A stretch of 39,339 nt of DNA, from assembly GCA_027012955.1 (NCBI GenBank), contig JALUYL010000075.1, positions 1 to 39,339 of the forward strand, in the 5' to 3' direction. Position numbers and translations under genes: made by a program. Origin of the DNA: Sulfurovum sp. Lineage in GTDB: Bacteria > Campylobacterota > Campylobacteria > Campylobacterales > Sulfurovaceae. Each line of letters begins with the position of its first letter. The first letter of the stretch is position 1. This document shows, piece by piece, positions 31,947-39,339 of the stretch. Below the pieces are notes generated by a model. It was given only the letters and a program-made list of their open reading frames with translations, was not told the DNA's origin and ran no database searches.

Positions 31947-33056
31947 ATGAAAAGAAGAGACTTTCTAACCACAACTGCACTAAGTGCCAGTGCAGTCGCA
32001 CTCAGTGCTTGTCATCGAGCTGAAGAGACAAGCAAAGCAGGTACAGTCAATGTCAATAAAGCTAAAAAAGTCACACTTAAACTTGCTACGTCATGGCCTG
32101 CACATTTTCCCATTATGGGAACAGGTGTAGATACCTTTGCCAAACGCTGTTTTGAACTCTCTGGTGGGTCGTTGGAGATAAAAGTATTTCCTAAAAACAT
32201 TTTAGTCCCTGCCCTACAAGTGTTTGACAGCTGTTCTGCAGCGCAGATAGATGCCTTTCATTCTGGTGTTTACTACTGGAAAGGTAAGAACTCCGCCTTT
32301 AGCATCTTTGGTGGTATGCCACTAGGGTTAACCTCTGAAGAGATGATAACATGGCTCAAATTTGGTGGAGGGTATGAGCTTTGGCGCGAAATGTACGGTA
32401 AGTATAACCTCTACCCTCTCATCGGTGGAACTACTGGTCCACAAATGGGTGGATGGTTTAAAAAAGAGATAAAAAGTCTTAGTGACCTCAAAGGTCTTAA
32501 AATGCGCATCCCTGGGCTAGGTGGAGAGGTGATGAAAAAACTGGGTGTTAACCCCGTACTGCTTCCTGCTGGAGAGATATACACCGCACTAGAACGTGGC
32601 ACCATCGATGCGACCGAATGGGTAGGACCGGCACTTGATAGGATGATGGGCTTTGACAAGGCAGCAGACTACTACTACACAGGCTGGCATGAACCAGGAA
32701 GTATCTTGGAGATTACTTTCAACAAAGCACGTTGGGAGAAACTAAGTGACGAGCATCGTGCCATCATAACGGCTGCAAGTGAAGAGATGACTGGTACTAT
32801 GCTCCAAGAGTTTAGATATGAAAATGCAAAAGCATTACAAAAATTACCTGAAAATGTACAGATAAAAACCTTCCCTAAAGACATGATGGATGCAGCCAAA
32901 ATAGCACTCAAAGACGTACTACAGGAAGAACGCAGGAAAAACAATGACTTTGAACGTGCACTGCAAAGCTATGAAGCGTTTATACAGCTCAACAAACCTT
33001 GGGATGACATCAGCACAAGACACTTTCTAAACATACGTGGTAACATTACAATATAA
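31947..33056 (+). CDS. TRAP transporter solute-binding lipoprotein (DctP family)
   Basis: A 369-aa DctP-type substrate-binding protein. The N-terminus MKRRDFLTTTALSASAVALSAC combines a twin-arginine motif (RRDFL) with a lipobox ending at Cys22, so it is exported folded and lipid-anchored. The TRAP fold follows: LATSWPAHFPIMGTGVDTFAKR, QIDAFHSGVYYWKGKNSAFSIF, GWFKKEIKSLSDLKGLKMRIPGLGGEV with the ligand-binding Arg, and AGEIYTALERGTIDATEW. DctP proteins bind carboxylates. No DctQ/DctM membrane genes are nearby, so it is an orphan here. It has AAGGCA upstream. Confidence 0.9.
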   Translation: MKRRDFLTTTALSASAVALSACHRAEETSKAGTVNVNKAKKVTLKLATSWPAHFPIMGTGVDTFAKRCFELSGGSLEIKVFPKNILVPALQVFDSCSAAQIDAFHSGVYYWKGKNSAFSIFGGMPLGLTSEEMITWLKFGGGYELWREMYGKYNLYPLIGGTTGPQMGGWFKKEIKSLSDLKGLKMRIPGLGGEVMKKLGVNPVLLPAGEIYTALERGTIDATEWVGPALDRMMGFDKAADYYYTGWHEPGSILEITFNKARWEKLSDEHRAIITAASEEMTGTMLQEFRYENAKALQKLPENVQIKTFPKDMMDAAKIALKDVLQEERRKNNDFERALQSYEAFIQLNKPWDDISTRHFLNIRGNITI

Positions 33057-33067
33057 GGACACTACAG

Positions 33068-34339
33068 ATGAAAATACTTACTATTTTAGCACTCGCTTTA
33101 ACACTCAATGCATCGGCACTTCAAGCCAAAGAAAACTACTTAGGTGCCTATGATGTCAGCACCACGGACGAGATACTCAATGATAAATATTGTCAAAAGA
33201 CAAAAAACCATCAAATACTCTGTATGGAGTACCAACTAGACTACCCCTTAGTCATCAAAAGCAGTAACCCCGCACTTAATGATACGATACAAAAGAAAAT
33301 AGCACCCTACCGAGAAAACTTCAAACCAGGTGATGCAAAAAAATACATCGTGAAGTTTTTAAAAGAAGGCGAATTTGATGCTTCAGGTACATGGTCACAA
33401 GAAACAACTGTGGCACTTTTTGCCACCACAGAAAAAACGTTTACGCTTGCTGTAACCGATGGTGGGTACATGGGTGGCGCACATGGAAACTACGCCACAG
33501 GATATGAAAACTTCGAGAGTGTTAATGGGAAAAAACTCACTATGAAAGATTTACTTGGAGAGGGGTATAAAAGTAAATTAACAAACATCGCTAAAACCTA
33601 CTATATGAGACTCAATAACCTTAAGCCAAATGAGAGTCTTACCAAACTAGATTGGTTTGACAACAAATTTGTTTTAGCAGAAAATATTGCCATCACACCT
33701 AAAGGACTCTTTTTTCTCTATAACGCATATGAGATAAAGCCATACTCATCGGGGCAGACAGCATTCTTACTCCCTTATGATAAACTAACTTCTATCATAA
33801 ACCCTGACAGTGTTCTCATAGACATAGCCAAAAAAGTCATATCAGAAAAGCACACAACACAGACATATAGCTTTTCAGATGATTATGGTGCAAAAACTAA
33901 CATACAAACCACTATCACCCCACAACATACACTTCATGTAGTCGTAAAGATGAAAAATCTAAGCTATAAAAAAAGAGGTTGGCTCTCAGTCTCTTTTCCA
34001 GACATACACAACACAAACATAAAACCAAAAATATCACAACAAGGATTTACATCGCTACACAGTTACCCAAAAGGAAGTAAAATCTACAATCAAACGCTCA
34101 AAAAAGCGATAAAAAGTGACTATTTACTTGTAGAAGCTGAGTCAAAGAACTGGAAGGAAAAGGAAGAAAACACTATAGACATCACCCTTGACCTACCTAA
34201 AAATACGGATGATTTTTTCATCCATGTAAGAGGTTCATTTAGAGATAAAAGCAAAAACATTACGCTTGTACCAAACACCTACGACGGGATAAAAGGACAA
34301 CAAGGCTATAGTAATTATCGTATACGAGTAGGGCTGTAG
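33068..34339 (+). CDS. secreted DUF3298-domain protein
   Basis: A 423-aa protein with a signal peptide (MKILTILALALTLNASALQA). Residues ~45-250 are the DUF4163/DUF3298 (RsiV-like) pair: YPLVIKSSNPALNDTIQKKI, LAVTDGGYMGGAHGNYATGYENF, LTMKDLLGEGYKSKLTNIAK, and NIAITPKGLFFLYNAYEIKPYSSGQTAFLLPYDKL. DUF3298 occurs in RsiV, which binds lysozyme, so ligand binding at the cell surface is possible. The C-terminal ~170 residues are beta-rich and unassigned. It follows the DctP gene by 11 bp with its own Shine-Dalgarno sequence (AAGGACA). Confidence 0.85.
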   Translation: MKILTILALALTLNASALQAKENYLGAYDVSTTDEILNDKYCQKTKNHQILCMEYQLDYPLVIKSSNPALNDTIQKKIAPYRENFKPGDAKKYIVKFLKEGEFDASGTWSQETTVALFATTEKTFTLAVTDGGYMGGAHGNYATGYENFESVNGKKLTMKDLLGEGYKSKLTNIAKTYYMRLNNLKPNESLTKLDWFDNKFVLAENIAITPKGLFFLYNAYEIKPYSSGQTAFLLPYDKLTSIINPDSVLIDIAKKVISEKHTTQTYSFSDDYGAKTNIQTTITPQHTLHVVVKMKNLSYKKRGWLSVSFPDIHNTNIKPKISQQGFTSLHSYPKGSKIYNQTLKKAIKSDYLLVEAESKNWKEKEENTIDITLDLPKNTDDFFIHVRGSFRDKSKNITLVPNTYDGIKGQQGYSNYRIRVGL

Positions 34340-34347
34340 TTAAGAGA

Positions 34348-35286
34348 CTAATACTTTTTATTGGTATACTCTAGTAAATCATCTTCTGATAGGTTATCCG
34401 TGAGCTTCGCTAGATTTCTAAGAGAAAAGAGACGTAGATGTTCACCCTTCTCTTTTTTGAGTTCTAAAGAAAACTTATTTTTAGAGTAGAGTATAAAGGT
34501 ATCAACATCCAACTGGGCTTTGACACAGTTCTCTTTGAGTTTTGTGAGTTCAGATTTATTCATCTTCTGCTTTGAATGCTTAGAAGCACCTGCGAGTATA
34601 GCACCTGACTTACGCTTGATTAAAATGTCTATCTCCACATTTTTGTCATAGTAAGAGCCGATGCTCTCTATGGCATCTCCTTCAAACTCATCTTTGAAGC
34701 TAAGTTGTATGAGTTCAAGTAGCAGTTGTTCATAGATGAGTGTCGTAAACTCCGACTTCATCCCCTCCCAACGCTTCGTTACTTCAGTATAGTCACCCTC
34801 TTTGATGCTCTTATAGGTAGGAGAGATAACAGCAAACCAAAAACGCATAAATGGGGTAATAAAGAGCAGTTTATCTGAAATACCATCTTTTTCATCTACA
34901 GGTTTTTCGACAGAACGGTCAAATTTTAAAAATCCATCTTTGATGAGAAAGTCTATCACCTCTTCTCCATCTTCTCTTCCCACATTCACTTTTTTAAACG
35001 CAGAATGCTCACGTCTGTCTCCCGTAGCTATGGCTGTGAGCATCGCATGGTAAGTAGGCTTGGAGTGTGTAATCTTCGTAAGGTCGCCATGTATGTAACG
35101 GTAGTTACTGAGTACTTTATTGACGATGAGCTTGTCTAAAGGTTTTGTCATATCTACAGACCATCCCATACCACCAAACACGGCAAAGTATGTCACTGCA
35201 GTTTCAAAGTCAGTGGCTTTGTTTTGGTAGCAAAAAGAGCGAAATTGCGCTAGGAGTGAGGGGTGTTTAGATGGATGTTCTGACAT
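34348..35286 (-). CDS. DUF234-domain protein (copy 1)
   Basis: A 312-aa protein of the kind formed by the C-terminal part of archaeal-type ATPases (DUF234), with no ATPase domain. The N-terminal ~120 residues are winged-helix-like. VEKPVDEKDGISDKLLFITPFMRFWFAVISPTYKSI is the DUF234 signature. The C-terminal segment SYYDKNVEIDILIKRKSGAILAGASKHS is a PD-(D/E)XK-type core (E-I-D...), but the usual E-x-K is GASK here, so the catalytic Glu is Ala. The paralogue at 36231 shares this. It ends 9 bp from the convergent DUF3298 gene. Confidence 0.8.
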   Translation of the reverse strand: MSEHPSKHPSLLAQFRSFCYQNKATDFETAVTYFAVFGGMGWSVDMTKPLDKLIVNKVLSNYRYIHGDLTKITHSKPTYHAMLTAIATGDRREHSAFKKVNVGREDGEEVIDFLIKDGFLKFDRSVEKPVDEKDGISDKLLFITPFMRFWFAVISPTYKSIKEGDYTEVTKRWEGMKSEFTTLIYEQLLLELIQLSFKDEFEGDAIESIGSYYDKNVEIDILIKRKSGAILAGASKHSKQKMNKSELTKLKENCVKAQLDVDTFILYSKNKFSLELKKEKGEHLRLFSLRNLAKLTDNLSEDDLLEYTNKKY

Positions 35287-35333
35287 AGTTTAACCTTGAT
35301 ATTGATGTGAAATTATACCCTAAGATAACCACA

Positions 35334-35636
35334 TTACCCAAACATACTTTTCGTAGCCAAAAGTGTCACCAATGCGACTATCACAAAAACCGAAAAGAAC
35401 TTTTGGTAAAAGCTGTTATTTATCATCGTAGAGATAATCGTACCTGCCACCACAGCAACCGCCAGCAAGCCATAAAGTACAAACATGAGTAATACTGTAT
35501 CTTGAGGAAAATGCATCGGCTTTTCATCGGGGAGTACAAAAGTTTGCAACCCAACAGTCACTATCCATAAGTAGAGTAACACCACAGCAAATGCTGTCCA
35601 AAACAAAAACTGTACTTTACCACTTCGTATAAGCAT
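35334..35636 (-). CDS. small membrane protein with three helices
   Basis: A 100-aa hydrophobic protein with membrane helices at residues ~9-30, 47-70 and 80-97 and a short loop (QTFVLPDEKPMHFP) between the first two. No family is recognised. A clear ribosome site (AAAGGGGA) precedes the ATG. It is part of the reverse-strand run between the two DUF234 genes. Confidence 0.7.
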   Translation of the reverse strand: MLIRSGKVQFLFWTAFAVVLLYLWIVTVGLQTFVLPDEKPMHFPQDTVLLMFVLYGLLAVAVVAGTIISTMINNSFYQKFFSVFVIVALVTLLATKSMFG

Positions 35637-35651
35637 CTCTATCCCCTTTGT

Positions 35652-36227
35652 TTAAGCCTGTAATACTACCGTAAAATCACCATCTAGATACCCCTCTTTT
35701 ATCTGTACCTTTGCACCCAAAGGTTTACAAAGTTCCAAGATATCATGAGGTACCCAATAGCTAAACTCACCCTCCTGCTCTTTTCCACATAAGAGGTTAA
35801 AGACAAAGCCCTTACGACTCTTTTCAAAACATCGTTGTATGAAGATGCGTGTTTCCATCCGAGTCAAAAGGTTCATCGAACCACTTGCCACATACCAGTC
35901 TGCCAAAGGGATAGTCTGTTTTAAAATGTCACGTTGGACGATTTTACAACCCGTACGTACCTTGGCTTCTTTGACCATAGGTTCACAAAGGTCTAAACCT
36001 GTGTAGTTTTTAGGCAAGTTATTCTTTTCTTTCAAATAAAGATAAAAATCCCCAAACCCACAGCCTGCATCTACAAGTGTATCACTCTTTATATTACCCA
36101 AACAAGAAACTATGGCAGAAAAACGACGTTTCTGTGTCTGCGTCGAATCCCACGCCACACCTTCAGCAGAGACACCATAAGTCTCATAGTTGTTTTGATA
36201 AAACGCTTTTTGATTGATGCGTGCCAC
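35652..36227 (-). CDS. class I SAM-dependent methyltransferase
   Basis: A 191-aa protein starting at GTG 36227, 3 bp after the DUF234 copy 2 stop. Motif I is LVDAGCGFGDFYLYLKEK, followed by NYTGLDLCEPMVKEAK and IVQRDILKQTIPLADWYVASGSMNLL. The last is SAM-MTase motif II-III with an unusual DWYVASGSMN. Late region: FVFNLLCGKEQEG and FSYWVPHDILELCKPLGAKVQIKEGYLDGDFTVVL. Substrate is unknown. It lies between the two DUF234 genes, so it may belong to the same unit. Confidence 0.85.
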   Translation of the reverse strand: MARINQKAFYQNNYETYGVSAEGVAWDSTQTQKRRFSAIVSCLGNIKSDTLVDAGCGFGDFYLYLKEKNNLPKNYTGLDLCEPMVKEAKVRTGCKIVQRDILKQTIPLADWYVASGSMNLLTRMETRIFIQRCFEKSRKGFVFNLLCGKEQEGEFSYWVPHDILELCKPLGAKVQIKEGYLDGDFTVVLQA

Positions 36228-36230
36228 AGG

Positions 36231-37157
36231 CTAATACTTTTTGTTCTTATAGACTAACACATCATCTTGCGTCAAATTATCAAGCAGTGAAGAGAGGTCT
36301 ACTCTAGAGAGAAGTACTACTTCCTTCTCTTTTAATGCCTCAACTTCTGGGGTAAATCCATTTTTGGAAAAGAGTACATAGTCAGAAATTTCTAGTTCTG
36401 CTTTTTGACACTTTTCTATAAGGGTATCCATCATATTACTCTTTGCGGGTGTCTCAGAGTATTTACACGCACCCGCTATCATGTCACCTGATTTTCTCTG
36501 GGCTAGTATATCTATCTCTAACTTTTTATCGTAGTAAGAACCTATTTTGACTATAGGGTCATTTTCAGACTTAGCATTAAAGGTTTCTTTGACCAATTCT
36601 AAGAGCAAAAGATTAGAAAGTAAGATGGAAAAGTTACCTCTTATTTTATGCCACTTTTGTGCAAACTCATCATAATCGCCTTCTGAAATACTTTGATAGT
36701 TCGGCGAAATCATAGCAAACCAAAAACGCATAAAAGGCAAGTCAAACAAAATTCTGTCTGACTTCCCACCACCCTCTTTTAAAGGTTTCTCTACAGACAA
36801 ATCAAACTTTATTAAACTTTTACTAACAAGATAATCTATGGCTTCTTCGCCCTTTTCTTTCCCTACTTTGGCTTTTTTGAACACATCATTTTCATGGTTT
36901 ACACCCAAAGCGATGATATTCAACACCATATGATACAAGCCATTATTATGTGTATACCGTGTCATACTTTCATGCAATGCATCATAGTTAGAAAGTACCT
37001 TGTCTTCAATGAGCGTAGCCACACTCTTTGAGACATCCACATCCCACCCCGTACCACCAAATACAGTAAAATACTCTAAAGCCGTATCAAAATCTTTGAT
37101 GTTATTTTGGTACGCGAAAGAGCGAAAGTGTTGTAAAGGTGTTGGATGTTTTGCCAT
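36231..37157 (-). CDS. DUF234-domain protein (copy 2)
   Basis: A 308-aa paralogue of the protein at 34348, with the same order: an N-terminal winged helix (HFRSFAYQNNIKDFDTALEYF, FGGTGWDVDVSKS), the DUF234 signature (VEKPLKEGGGKSDRILFDLP then FMRFWFAMISPNYQSISEGDYDEF), and a nuclease-like core SYYDKKLEIDILAQRKSGDMIAGACKYS. In this copy also the E-x-K position is G-A-C-K. There is no ATPase domain. It heads a reverse-strand run with a 3-bp gap to the methyltransferase. Confidence 0.8.
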   Translation of the reverse strand: MAKHPTPLQHFRSFAYQNNIKDFDTALEYFTVFGGTGWDVDVSKSVATLIEDKVLSNYDALHESMTRYTHNNGLYHMVLNIIALGVNHENDVFKKAKVGKEKGEEAIDYLVSKSLIKFDLSVEKPLKEGGGKSDRILFDLPFMRFWFAMISPNYQSISEGDYDEFAQKWHKIRGNFSILLSNLLLLELVKETFNAKSENDPIVKIGSYYDKKLEIDILAQRKSGDMIAGACKYSETPAKSNMMDTLIEKCQKAELEISDYVLFSKNGFTPEVEALKEKEVVLLSRVDLSSLLDNLTQDDVLVYKNKKY

Positions 37158-37199
37158 GAAGTAGCCTTGTTTTAATTAGGTTATTATAGCTTATATTAT

Positions 37200-37724
37200 C
37201 TAAGCTCTATCACTTTTTGAAGGCTTTATAAACCCCATTATCTTCTCATCTGCCTCTTGTGCATCAGAGACTAGATTATCCAGTCTTTTAAATACCTCTT
37301 TAAACTGCTTGTCATTATTACGTTCAAGTTCCATGATTTTTTTGGCTAAGGCATTGTAATGCTTGGTAAACTCTCGAAGTTTGGCAAATGTCCGTATGAT
37401 ACTCACTGTAACTTCTGATGCAGTTTTACTTTTAAGCACCGTGGCAAGCATATAGACACCTTGTTCTGTAAATACTTTTGGGTTGACTCTAGTTTTAGAA
37501 AATTTTGTGGTCGAATCTTTCGACCGCAAAATTTCAAACTCTTTATCTGTCAATTCAAAATAAAAATCTTCTAGAAACTTATCTTGATTATTTCTCACAG
37601 CTTCATTGACACGTTTAGTCTCAACATCATATAATTCAGCCAAATCTCTATCAAGCATCACTTCTTTACCTCGAAGTGTAAAAATACGACTCCCTATCTC
37701 ATTTTGTACTAATAATTCATTCAT
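37200..37724 (-). CDS. ORF6N-domain protein
   Basis: A 174-aa protein. The N-terminal ~90 residues are an ORF6N domain: RIFTLRGKEVMLDRDLAELYDVETKRVNEAVRNN, FYFELTDKEFEIL and the middle part NPKVFTEQGVYMLATVLKSKTASEVTVSIIRTF. The C-terminus is a coiled-coil-like helix (KIMELERNNDKQFKEVFKRLDNLV). ORF6N domains are phage or viral-type DNA-binding regions, often as antirepressor relatives. The gene has GGAG upstream. It suggests phage-derived material in the region, as does RhuM. Confidence 0.9.
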   Translation of the reverse strand: MNELLVQNEIGSRIFTLRGKEVMLDRDLAELYDVETKRVNEAVRNNQDKFLEDFYFELTDKEFEILRSKDSTTKFSKTRVNPKVFTEQGVYMLATVLKSKTASEVTVSIIRTFAKLREFTKHYNALAKKIMELERNNDKQFKEVFKRLDNLVSDAQEADEKIMGFIKPSKSDRA

Positions 37725-37801
37725 ACTAAAACTCCTCCGTGTATGGGTATTTTAGTATAAAAAATAAATTTGAGGCAAAAATATGTCATATTGACATATT
37801 T

Positions 37802-38218
37802 TTATTCCCTCTCTACTCTCCCACGCAATCGTTTTTTGTTCGCCTGTTTCTTTTTTGAGTCCAGTCGTCTACCCACAGAACCTTTTGTTGGCTTAGTAGG
37901 CACACGCTTTTTTTGCACTACATTCACACTTTTTATGAGTTCTATCAGACGCTCCAGTGCCTCGTCTCTGTTTTGTTCTTGACTTCTGTGTTGTTGGGAC
38001 TTTATGACTATGATGCCCTCTTTAGTGATGCGTTTATCTTTGAGTGAGAGTAGCTTTTCTTTGTAGTAGTCAGGAAGAGAGGAAGCCTCTATGTCAAAAC
38101 GTAGGTGTATCGCAGCTGAGACCTTGTTGACCTTCTGCCCACCAGAACCACTTGCCCGTATAGCACTTATCTCTACTTCATTTTCATCTAGGGTAATGTT
38201 GTTTGATATTTTTAGCAT
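37802..38218 (-). CDS. arfB: ArfB-type ribosome-rescue peptidyl-tRNA hydrolase
   Basis: A 138-aa protein from ATG 38218, chosen because GGAG lies 8 bases upstream and an upstream in-frame start lies in rsmE. GGQ is in IRASGSGGQKVNKVSAA. The C-terminal basic tail ends KGSVGRRLDSKKKQANKKRLRGRVE, as in YaeJ/ArfB, which enters the empty mRNA channel. It rescues stalled ribosomes by hydrolysing peptidyl-tRNA. The start overlaps the end of rsmE by 7 bp, so the two are coupled. Confidence 0.92.
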   Translation of the reverse strand: MLKISNNITLDENEVEISAIRASGSGGQKVNKVSAAIHLRFDIEASSLPDYYKEKLLSLKDKRITKEGIIVIKSQQHRSQEQNRDEALERLIELIKSVNVVQKKRVPTKPTKGSVGRRLDSKKKQANKKRLRGRVERE

Positions 38219-38961
38219 GATGACTTCTCCTCTAACCAATGACCAAGTAACACACTCACCACCGTCTCAGTTCGTAATATCCTCTCTCCTAAACTCACAG
38301 CTGTACAACCGTGTTTGCAAAGTAAGTCTACTTCATAGTCTATCCAACCACCTTCTGCTCCGACACATAGTATCTTTGGCATAGTCTCTTTATTGCTGTC
38401 TTTGCACTTTAGACCATCAAGATAGGTTTTCCAAGATTGTGAAGCATAAGGATGAGCGATTACCGCATCACTTTGCTCTTTATCTGCTAATAAAGCAGGA
38501 AATTCATCTTCAACAAATGGTTTAAAACGTTTTTTAAACTCAATTTCTAATGGCACGGTATCTATGGCTTGTTGTAACCCTTCAAAAACAAACTCATCTA
38601 TACGGTTTAGCAGTGGACTTTGCCAGTAACTTTTTTGCGAACGGTAACTGTTTACAATGATGAGCTTATTCACACCAAGAGATGTCATATCCATAATCAA
38701 TCTACGCAGCACTTTTGGACGTGGTAAAGCAAGAATAACAGTCAAGTCAAGTTTAGCTGGTGGTTTTTTATCTAGTGTAACATCGCTAAGAAGTACTTCA
38801 TTGTCATTGATTTGAGTTATAGTAGCCTTACCTAAGTTACCACCCATCTCTCCAATGGTTAAACTATCGCCTACTTTAGATTTTAGTACCTCTTTTATAT
38901 GCATGACTTGCTGTGCGTCACTAATGCTTTTGGTGTTTCTTGATAATAAAATACAGTTCAA
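38212..38961 (-). CDS. rsmE: 16S rRNA (uracil-1498-N3)-methyltransferase
   Basis: A 249-aa SPOUT methyltransferase. The N-terminal PUA-like part (HIKEVLKSKVGDSLTIGEMG) leads to the knot domain: LPRPKVLRRLIMDMTSLGVNKLIIVNSYRSQKSYW, CVGAEGGWIDYEVDLL and VSLGERILRTETVVSVLL. It methylates U1498 of 16S rRNA. It starts at TTG 38961 just after a decayed RelE toxin frame (stop at 38965-38963), so its 5' boundary is slightly uncertain. It overlaps arfB by 7 bp. Confidence 0.93.
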   Translation of the reverse strand: MNCILLSRNTKSISDAQQVMHIKEVLKSKVGDSLTIGEMGGNLGKATITQINDNEVLLSDVTLDKKPPAKLDLTVILALPRPKVLRRLIMDMTSLGVNKLIIVNSYRSQKSYWQSPLLNRIDEFVFEGLQQAIDTVPLEIEFKKRFKPFVEDEFPALLADKEQSDAVIAHPYASQSWKTYLDGLKCKDSNKETMPKILCVGAEGGWIDYEVDLLCKHGCTAVSLGERILRTETVVSVLLGHWLEEKSSC

Positions 38962-38962
38962 A

Positions 38963-39178
38963 TTATTTATCCATTCTCTTTTTTATCCCACTATAGACAG
39001 CATTGTCTTCTCTTTTATCTATGAACAATACCACTACAACAATCTTTTCATCTATCACCTCATACGCAAGCCTAAATCCAGAACTTCGTAGCTTTACATT
39101 CTAACATTGGGAATAAGAAAGTTGATTTAAGTGGTCTAGTTTATGAGGAGTATTATACTTTCTCTTCAAACGTATTTT
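38963..39178 (-). pseudogene. decayed RelE-family toxin fragment
   Basis: On the reverse strand, codons from 39178 give KIRLKRKYNTPHKLDHLNQL, then SYSQC, a TAG stop (39103-39101) and NVKLRSSGFRLAYEVIDEKI and VVVVLFIDKREDNAVYSGIK up to a TAA at 38965-38963. The second part is a clear RelE C-terminus. RelE proteins have C-Y-K-I-K-L-R-S-S-G-Y-R-L here, so the TAG stands where a Tyr is usual, a nonsense mutation. No start or antitoxin is visible upstream. It sits directly before rsmE. Confidence 0.75.
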
Positions 39179-39265
39179 AACACAAAAAGCGTAACTTCTA
39201 AAGTTACTCTTCTACCCCAATAACGAAATAGAAAAATAAGCCACCAAGAGGAAGTACCGTATAAT

Positions 39266-39338
39266 AGGATAAAAGAAGAACGAAAGAGTCACTTTCTGTT
39301 ATCACCCATTAGGTGACACTTTCGTCCAAGGATAAAAG
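39266..39338. repeat. hairpin flanked by 10-bp direct repeats at window end
   Basis: CGAAAGAGTCAC (39281-39292) pairs with GTGACACTTTCG (39313-39324), one mismatch, around a loop containing CACC/GGTG. AGGATAAAAG occurs on both sides (39266-39275 and 39329-39338). The stretch 39179-39339 holds no gene I can support. This may be a mobile-element edge, a small RNA or a terminator; the window ends here. Confidence 0.45.
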
Positions 39339-39339
39339 T

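Noticed and set aside
38855-39091. A forward frame over the 5' end of rsmE
   Set aside because: It is antisense to rsmE and the RelE remnant and has no family features.

Overview
The window is AT-rich chromosomal DNA from a Campylobacterota (Epsilonproteobacteria) bacterium, most likely a Sulfurovum- or Sulfurimonas-like sulfur-oxidising relative. This rests on the housekeeping gene types: a glutaminyl-tRNA synthetase with a YqeY tail, a second GluRS paralogue, class 1 FBPase followed by a 65-aa Cys-rich protein, a DUF445 protein and a PDC-sensor membrane protein. It is inference from the sequence alone; there is no rRNA or other marker in the window.

Layout. (1) 1-2584: the distal end of what looks like a chromosomal integron cassette array. 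It has four attC-like sites and carries a Phd/RelE-type toxin-antitoxin pair, an HrgA-like protein, a non-coding highly structured cassette and a small membrane protein. No integrase is in the window. (2) 2676-9297: housekeeping and small regulatory genes (xth, a methyltransferase, a VapBC-like TA pair, DUF445, HAD phosphatase, PDC sensor, psd, DnaQ-like exonuclease, stand-alone CZB protein). (3) 9374-18290: translation and metabolism genes (glnS-yqeY, another TA pair, truA, a degenerate GluRS, yggT, a lytic transglycosylase, a lipoprotein, mobB, fbp). (4) 18297-22496: a compact metalloid- or thiol-type island. Two ArsR paralogues each face a forward gene or operon: a MerT-rhodanese fusion plus a double methyltransferase, and a secreted tandem rhodanese. 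(5) 22493-27430: GIY-YIG protein, a repeat protein, metG, a P-loop-less Mur-ligase-like protein and mltG. (6) 27422-31828: a reverse-strand defence-like set (MmeI-type restriction-modification enzyme, RhuM, zinc-ribbon methyltransferase). (7) 31947-34339: an orphan TRAP-type solute-binding lipoprotein and a DUF3298 protein. (8) 34348-39339: two DUF234 paralogues flanking a membrane protein and a methyltransferase, then ORF6N, arfB, rsmE, a decayed RelE toxin and a hairpin flanked by short direct repeats.

How the genes work together. The presence of GlnRS makes a tRNA-Gln-specific GluRS2 redundant, and the GluRS paralogue here has indeed lost its HIGH and KMSKS signatures while staying an open frame. 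The ArsR island shows a repeated gene arrangement, with the same inverted repeat (TTAG-N8-CTAA) placed 18-20 bp upstream of both forward start codons. This suggests one coordinated thiol-metalloid regulon combining uptake (MerT-like), sulfur or selenium transfer (rhodaneses) and methylation. These are the two strongest candidates for new biology, followed by the non-coding structured cassette.
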